DNA of 20,694 bases from a virus. The stretch lies in the IMG/VR virus record IMGVR_UViG_3300025118_005085, positions 1-20,694 of that record; one strand, given 5' to 3'. Shown here one piece after another: positions 16,796-20,694 of the stretch (position 1 is the stretch's first letter; each line of letters begins with the position of its first letter). The translations under genes were made by a program, and so were the position numbers. Below the pieces are notes generated by a model. The model saw only the letters and a program-made list of their open reading frames with translations. It searched no databases and was not told the origin of the DNA.

Positions 16796-17275
16796 TTAGT
16801 ATTGAAATCCTTTCGTTGTAAGCGTACCATTAACACTCTCTACTTGATTATTTAATGAAGGTATTGTAATAGATATATCTACTACATATTCATTCCAATC
16901 TGGTCTAGCTAAAACGTCAACACTATTTACCTTTATACGTGGTTCATACAATGGTAGCTCTTCAAGAATAGTAGTACCGATTATGTCTCCGTTTTCTTTA
17001 CTAATATTATCAAATAAGTATTGTTCAAGATCTAAACCGAAATTAGGATTAAGAATTTTCTGACCTTTCTTTGTATTAAAAACATTATGTATAGAGTTAT
17101 AAATTGCTTTAGTATCGTAATCTAATTTAAAATCTTGAGGATTTTTTGATGTTCCGGTTGGTTTAGTAGATAGTCGACTATTAAATTGTACGTCTAAGTG
17201 AATATCTGCATAAGAAAAATTACGATAATTATCTGTATTTTTTCTTTTTTTAAATATATCAAGTTTAATAGCCAT
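16796..17275 (-). CDS. 25: Baseplate wedge subunit, gp25-like (GPW/gp25 family)
   Basis: This 159-residue protein, against 132 in T4 gp25, is a structural part of the baseplate wedge that interacts with gp6 and the sheath-initiating region. Family signatures are clear: AIYNSIHNVFNTKKGQKILNP (57-77, split here by its parts AIYNSIHNVF and GQKILNPNFG), LEQYLFDNI at 83-91, and LPLYEPRIKV with the hallmark EPR at 111-113. About 40 extra N-terminal residues are basic and polar. It heads the minus-strand tail block, with a TTAAATA element seven bases before the ATG and no Shine-Dalgarno. The old name gp25 lysozyme is misleading: I see no lysozyme catalytic motif. Confidence 0.9.
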   Translation of the reverse strand: MAIKLDIFKKRKNTDNYRNFSYADIHLDVQFNSRLSTKPTGTSKNPQDFKLDYDTKAIYNSIHNVFNTKKGQKILNPNFGLDLEQYLFDNISKENGDIIGTTILEELPLYEPRIKVNSVDVLARPDWNEYVVDISITIPSLNNQVESVNGTLTTKGFQY

Positions 17276-17282
17276 CTATAAT

Positions 17283-17289
17283 TATTTAA
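17283..17289 (-). promoter_or_regulatory. TTAAATA late-promoter-like element for the tail block
   Basis: On the minus strand this reads TTAAATA, then seven bases, then the gp25 ATG at 17275. A further TATAAAT at 17289-17296 overlaps it and could be an alternative. It lies in a 46-base divergent gap that also holds the plus-strand element at 17308-17315. Confidence 0.45.
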
Positions 17290-17307
17290 TTTATAAGTGC
17301 TTAATAC

Positions 17308-17315
17308 CATAAATA
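17308..17315 (+). promoter_or_regulatory. CATAAATA late-promoter-like element
   Basis: CATAAATA differs from the T4 late consensus TATAAATA at the first base only. Six bases separate it from the ATG at 17322. It is the best match to the T4 consensus in the window and lies back to back with the gp25 element. Confidence 0.6.
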
Positions 17316-17321
17316 ATTTAA

Positions 17322-17816
17322 ATGAGTACGTTCGATACATTATTTGAAGCCCAGATCGGTCGGTTTGTAAAATCAGGTCCTATTGCGGGTGATTATGTTA
17401 AGTTTTCTGGTAATTTTAAATCATCTGATTGGTATAAGGCTCTTGATGAAGCCCGACAGAATTATGTAAATGAAATATTAACTTTATCCGAACAAGGTAA
17501 ACCTCTTATGCTGTCTACAATTAAAAAGGCAATATATGAGACTGGAGCTACAGATTCGCAAGCACAAATAGCTGATATAGTCGTAGAGTATGCTCCTGGT
17601 TTTTATCATCAATCTTTAACACTTCCTTTAGAACTTCTTGAATTTTCTGAGACGTGGGATGAGCATAGAGCTACTGGAAAAGATCCAACTAACGATCAAG
17701 AAGATCATACTACATTAAAACCGAAAGAGGTTGAAAGTAAGACTATTGATGTTGGACAGCAAACTCACGTACCTGATGGTGACTATAAGTTAGGTACGGC
17801 GAATTACATGCCTTAA
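17322..17816 (+). CDS. Hypothetical protein, 164 residues, between gp25 and gp44 genes
   Basis: Not recognised. The N-terminal half, from FDTLFEAQIGRF through DWYKALDEARQNYVNEILTL, looks helical. A middle segment with ADIVVEYAPGFYHQ follows, and the last 50 residues are polar and probably disordered (Thr, Lys, Asp, Glu). It has no cysteine, signal or membrane segment. It is a lone plus-strand gene flanked by minus-strand genes, with its own T4-late-like promoter and stop codons that overlap gp44's as TTAA. The late promoter suggests a virion or assembly protein, but that is inference only. Confidence 0.55.
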   Translation: MSTFDTLFEAQIGRFVKSGPIAGDYVKFSGNFKSSDWYKALDEARQNYVNEILTLSEQGKPLMLSTIKKAIYETGATDSQAQIADIVVEYAPGFYHQSLTLPLELLEFSETWDEHRATGKDPTNDQEDHTTLKPKEVESKTIDVGQQTHVPDGDYKLGTANYMP

Positions 17817-18721
17817 GGGTGTAATTCGAGTATGCAAGAATAGAAGTTGATCTCTTGATCAATACATTGACTATTCTGATAAAAGTATTTAGAGATTGTA
17901 ATTAGACAGTCTCTTTTTCTTTCTTCAGGTATAGAGCTTATATACATAAAATCAAATAAGCGTTTAAACAGCTCGTCATAATCATTGTTAAATAAAGCTT
18001 CATTTTCAATAATTTGCTTACGAATCACAAAATACTTTTTTTGTTTTAATAATTCTATTAGCCCATCAAAAAAATCTTTTGTAATATTAGTAGTAGTGTT
18101 TTCTCCATCAGACAAATAATATTTTTGTAAAGTATTAATACCTTTTCTAAAATCCGGATAACAACTATTAACAATATTTGTAAAATTTTCTTTGTTAATT
18201 TTTATCTCTTCAGCTTTAACAATAGATATTAATTTAGTTAAGTATTCATTTTTATCATAATTAATATCAAATATTTGACATCTACTTTGTAGAGCTGGAA
18301 TAATCTTATGTTTATAATTTGCTGTAAGTATGAATCTTGTTAAGTCATGATATTCTTCTATCGAGTTGCGTAGCGCTTTTTGCGCATCAATAGATAATCC
18401 ATCGCACTCGTCAAGTACTATAACCTTAATTTGCCCAAAGAGACTCTTTGTCTGCGCGAAGTTTAAAACTTTTGTACGGATTGTATCTATACCGTTTTCA
18501 TCTGATGCATTGATATAGAGATATTGACACTTAAGAATATCTTTAACAATAATTTTAGCTAGAGAAGTTTTTCCAATACCAGGCTTACCTACAAATAAAA
18601 CATTAGGTATATTTTTATCTTGTTGTACTTTATTAAAATAGTTTTTAGTGCTTTTGTCTAAAACTATTTCATCTAAAGTACTTGGTCGATACTTTTCGCA
18701 CCAAATATCAGAAATTGTCAT
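17813..18721 (-). CDS. 44: Sliding-clamp loader ATPase, T4 gp44-like
   Basis: This 302-residue AAA+ protein (T4 gp44 has 319) loads the polymerase clamp onto DNA. It opens with the RFC-type WCEKYRPSTLDEIV. The Walker A loop is GKPGIGKTS (45-53), Walker B is VIVLDECD (100-107), sensor 1 is TAN (133-135) and the arginine-finger SRC motif is at 146-148, so all ATPase elements are intact. The C-terminal 150 residues are helical, as in the collar domain. Its ATG overlaps the stop of the 63-residue gene (ATGA), indicating coupling. No gp62-like partner gene follows: a plus-strand gene meets it tail to tail. Identification is confident. Confidence 0.9.
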   Translation of the reverse strand: MTISDIWCEKYRPSTLDEIVLDKSTKNYFNKVQQDKNIPNVLFVGKPGIGKTSLAKIIVKDILKCQYLYINASDENGIDTIRTKVLNFAQTKSLFGQIKVIVLDECDGLSIDAQKALRNSIEEYHDLTRFILTANYKHKIIPALQSRCQIFDINYDKNEYLTKLISIVKAEEIKINKENFTNIVNSCYPDFRKGINTLQKYYLSDGENTTTNITKDFFDGLIELLKQKKYFVIRKQIIENEALFNNDYDELFKRLFDFMYISSIPEERKRDCLITISKYFYQNSQCIDQEINFYSCILELHP

Positions 18722-18909
18722 TGTATGGAATGTATTATCTGATGGACTTCTGCATTTTTAATCCAATCATTATTAACACTCTCATCCATTTGTAATTGCT
18801 TAAATGCCTTTTCTTCTGCTTGAAGGACATTTTGAGCTCTGACTGTATACTCTCGGTATTGAAAGGGTATAGATTTACCGGGAGATTTAAATTCTACTTC
18901 GTAAGTCAT
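18718..18909 (-). CDS. Small hypothetical protein coupled to clamp loader, 63 residues
   Basis: Not recognised. It begins with a likely beta-strand pair (YEVEFKS and YREYTVRAQN), then a helix (AEEKAFKQLQMDES) and ends with VHQIIHS, giving a compact small fold. It lies five bases after the dUTPase stop and overlaps the clamp-loader start as ATGA, so the three genes are probably one operon. The frame is kept open between two certain genes with coupled spacing, which supports it being real. A role near nucleotide or DNA metabolism is suggested by position only. Confidence 0.6.
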   Translation of the reverse strand: MTYEVEFKSPGKSIPFQYREYTVRAQNVLQAEEKAFKQLQMDESVNNDWIKNAEVHQIIHSIQ

Positions 18910-18914
18910 AATAA

Positions 18915-19400
18915 TTATCCAGTGGATCCAAATCCATCTTCACCTCGCTCAGTGTCGTCGATTTTATCTGTTTCGGAAATTGTTGCTGTAATATGAGGAT
19001 ATAATACTAATTGAGCAATTCTGCTACCTTTGTTTAAAGTTATGTTTACGTCGCTAAAATTATATAATTTAACACCTAGATCACCTCTATAACCATTATC
19101 GATAATACCTAAATGTGGTTGAATGTTATGTTTAAATCCTAAGCCACTTCTAGGTTCTACTCGAAACCAATACCCGGGTGTAATATATGCTAATGTTAGG
19201 CCTACAGGTACAACTATAGATCCTCGTCCTGGTACTCGAACTTCCTCTACACTATACACATCATATCCAGAATCACTGTCATGAGCTCTATGTGGTAGTT
19301 TGGCGTCAGGATGAGTTTTTACTACTTTGAGTTCAATCTCATTATAAGATATATTTGTACTAGTAAGTGCCTCGTACTGCAATGGCTGAAAATCGTCCAT
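18915..19400 (-). CDS. dut: dUTP diphosphatase (trimeric dUTPase)
   Basis: It hydrolyses dUTP to dUMP and pyrophosphate, keeping uracil out of phage DNA and supplying dUMP for dTMP synthesis. All five conserved motifs of the homotrimeric family are present in 161 residues: motif 1 DSGYDVYS (43-50), motif 2 PRSGLGFKH (83-91), motif 3 GIIDNGYRGDLGV (98-110) with the catalytic Asp 101 and Tyr 104, motif 4 GSRIAQLV (125-132), and motif 5 RGEDGFGSTG (152-161). The N-terminal 22 residues are an extra polar extension before the core. It is first in the dUTPase, 63-residue protein, clamp-loader series. Unlike several late genes it lacks a TAAATA element, as suits an early replication gene. Identification is firm. 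Confidence 0.95.
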   Translation of the reverse strand: MDDFQPLQYEALTSTNISYNEIELKVVKTHPDAKLPHRAHDSDSGYDVYSVEEVRVPGRGSIVVPVGLTLAYITPGYWFRVEPRSGLGFKHNIQPHLGIIDNGYRGDLGVKLYNFSDVNITLNKGSRIAQLVLYPHITATISETDKIDDTERGEDGFGSTG

Positions 19401-19406
19401 ACAATG

Positions 19407-19434
19407 AATATAGTATATAATTTAGATTTTTCAA
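19407..19434 (-). promoter_or_regulatory. Possible sigma70-type early promoter for dUTPase
   Basis: On the minus strand TTGAAA (19434-19429) and TATATT (19412-19407) are separated by 16 bases, a reasonable -35/-10 pair. Transcription would start very near the ATG at 19400. AT-rich DNA yields such pairs by chance, so this is tentative. It overlaps the divergent GTAAATA element's neighbourhood. Confidence 0.25.
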
Positions 19435-19441
19435 GTAAATA
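19435..19441 (+). promoter_or_regulatory. GTAAATA late-promoter-like element
   Basis: GTAAATA is followed by five bases (CTTTT) and the ATG at 19447, the same spacing as at 618 and 5643. It lies in a 46-base divergent gap between the dUTPase gene and the plus-strand 159-residue gene. Confidence 0.45.
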
Positions 19442-19446
19442 CTTTT

Positions 19447-19926
19447 ATGGATGACATTGATCCAGCAGATTTAATATCGCAATTAAAAACTGTACCAAAA
19501 GCTAGTAGAGAGTTAGCACAACAGTCAGAGAGATTTAATATTTCTAAAGATGAAGTTGAAGATTTTATTATACAAAAATCATCTAAATTAATTCAAGATT
19601 CTTTAGAGTTAATAGATAATATGAAAGAGGTGGTTCATCATATGCCTGAAGCAGAAAATGTCTCTTCTCTTGCCGAACTTATTAAAGCTTCAACTGGTGC
19701 TATTGAAACATTAAATAAATTAGTTGTTCAGGATAAAAGATCTAATACTACTATAAAGGCGAAACAGTTAGATATAGATTCTAAAAAAGAACTTCAAAAC
19801 GCTGATCAACAGCATGCATTAATGTTGAGTAGAGATGAAGTTCTTGATCGTTTATTGAAAGATTCAAAGATAATTAATGTAGAATTGGATGTAAAGGAAC
19901 CTGATAGGATAGAAAAAACTACCTAA
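19447..19926 (+). CDS. Candidate terminase small subunit, gp16-like
   Basis: This 159-residue protein is almost all helical and similar in length to T4 gp16 (164 residues), the small terminase that recognises DNA and regulates packaging. A central helix pair (SSKLIQDSLELIDNMKEVV, then LAELIKASTGAIETLNKLVV) could form the oligomerising hairpin of a small terminase. A Gln/Lys-rich stretch follows and then LSRDEVLDRLLK. I base the assignment on overall pattern and length, with no diagnostic motif. A late-promoter-like element is consistent with packaging. Against it, no large terminase gene follows: the next gene runs the opposite way and overlaps its end by eight bases. It could be another helical virion protein. 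Confidence 0.4.
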   Translation: MDDIDPADLISQLKTVPKASRELAQQSERFNISKDEVEDFIIQKSSKLIQDSLELIDNMKEVVHHMPEAENVSSLAELIKASTGAIETLNKLVVQDKRSNTTIKAKQLDIDSKKELQNADQQHALMLSRDEVLDRLLKDSKIINVELDVKEPDRIEKTT

Positions 19927-20692
19927 GAATATCTATATTAAATGGTCTTTGAAGAGTTTGTATTTTGTTTAATAAGATATCTACTTCTTCTTTAGAGTTT
20001 TCTATTACTACTTCATGAACCCCGGGTACTATTTTTTGAATATTATTTAATTTATTCATCGTAAGCCACGATAAAACGGTATAGGTTCCACCTAATACAT
20101 TAGCAATATTTTCATTAATTTCAGGCTGATTTTTCTTTAATCTTTCATAATGGTAATGATCGGTAACTAAATTTTCTTTATGAGCATCTCCAGCAACTTC
20201 TCCTGTTTTAATTATTTGTTGCATGTTTCGTTTAAATAAAGATTCAACTCGATTGCTTAATTGAACAATATTTGTTCGGGTTTCCATTTCTAATTTATCA
20301 TCAATGATACTATTATAAGGTAGAGGAGTCGTATCCTGCATAAATTCATCTGCATAGTGTGTGTATCTACTTTGAGGGTATTGCCATTGATAAAATAAAA
20401 AACCTACACTTTCAGATATTTCTTGTAAAATAGTATCTTCTATAGACAGTCTTTCTGATAATATTTCTTTTACTTTTAAGTGACATTTACGGTACTTATC
20501 TAACCACCATGCAATAAATTCACCATTTTTATCTTCATTTGCTATATCAAAGCTATTTGAAATTTTATTTATTTTTTCGTTTACATTCGTAGAATCATCT
20601 TCAGTCAGAGGAATTTTGTTCCCTTTTACAGTTAATGCAACTAAGCCTAATTCTTTGTCCTGAAATACAATTGGGTTTTCACCGTCATCCAT
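19919..20692 (-). CDS. Hypothetical protein, 257 residues (5' end near window edge)
   Basis: Not recognised. The ATG lies two bases from the window end, so the gene may begin further upstream. The protein is charged and largely helical, with an aromatic-rich segment GFLFYQWQYPQSRYTHYADEF (given here as GFLFYQW and PQSRYTHYADEF) at about 97-117. A His-containing VTDHYHYERL lies near residue 178 and a C-terminal half follows with LGGTYTVLSWLTMNKL. There are no clear nucleotide-binding or metal motifs. It converges on the candidate gp16-like gene with an eight-base overlap. Confidence 0.5.
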   Translation of the reverse strand: MDDGENPIVFQDKELGLVALTVKGNKIPLTEDDSTNVNEKINKISNSFDIANEDKNGEFIAWWLDKYRKCHLKVKEILSERLSIEDTILQEISESVGFLFYQWQYPQSRYTHYADEFMQDTTPLPYNSIIDDKLEMETRTNIVQLSNRVESLFKRNMQQIIKTGEVAGDAHKENLVTDHYHYERLKKNQPEINENIANVLGGTYTVLSWLTMNKLNNIQKIVPGVHEVVIENSKEEVDILLNKIQTLQRPFNIDILR

Positions 20693-20694
20693 TC

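Noticed and set aside
16796-17275. gp25 as a lysozyme
   Set aside because: The family carries an old lysozyme label, but no catalytic Glu/Asp lysozyme motif is visible and the family role is structural.
18796-18996. Plus-strand open frame of 66 codons over the 63-residue gene and dUTPase end
   Set aside because: It overlaps dUTPase motif 5 in antisense and the operon's coupled junctions; no initiation signal.

Overview
The window looks like part of the genome of a T4-like phage with a contractile tail (myovirus). The diagnostic genes are a GPW/gp25-family baseplate wedge protein, a gp6-type baseplate wedge protein directly after it, a gp44-type sliding-clamp-loader ATPase and a complete trimeric dUTPase. 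TAAATA-core elements like T4 late promoters sit immediately before several genes. DNA is AT-rich (roughly 30% G+C in most rows I counted by hand), genes are tightly packed with overlapping stops and starts, and I see no tRNA, insertion sequence or CRISPR array. An AT-rich marine or aquatic host would fit, but the sequence does not name the host.

Layout. Positions 1-1341 hold three plus-strand genes: the C-terminal end of a DUF932-family protein, a small HExxH metallopeptidase-like protein with its own promoter-like element, and a 71-residue unknown. A 147-base gap at 483-629 contains two GC-rich hairpins. Positions 1338-17275, on the minus strand, form a 16 kb tail/baseplate block. Read in transcription order it is gp25, gp6, a PKD plus carbohydrate-binding-like protein, a 776-residue unassigned protein, an L-type-lectin-like protein, a 380-residue unknown, a short fibre-like protein and a 1124-residue protein with a LamG-like fold split by beta-propeller-like repeats. 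Promoter-like elements precede the 1st, 5th and 7th genes of the block, so it probably has internal transcription starts.

Positions 17322-20692 alternate strand. A plus-strand unknown of 164 residues lies next to gp25. A minus-strand cassette follows: dUTPase, a 63-residue protein and gp44-like clamp loader, with the last two coupled by ATGA. Then come a plus-strand 159-residue protein that is a candidate small terminase (gp16-like) and a minus-strand 257-residue unknown at the window edge.

How they work together. gp25 and gp6 build the baseplate wedge. The large proteins after them occupy the region where T4 has gp7 to gp12, but they carry PKD, CBM-like, L-lectin-like, jelly-roll-like and LamG-like modules, as expected of a host-recognition apparatus that binds glycans. 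The dUTPase and clamp loader serve DNA replication. The most interesting regulatory signal is that six genes have a TAAATA core ending only 5-7 bases before the ATG and no clear Shine-Dalgarno. If these are T4-type late promoters, their mRNAs would be leaderless or nearly so.
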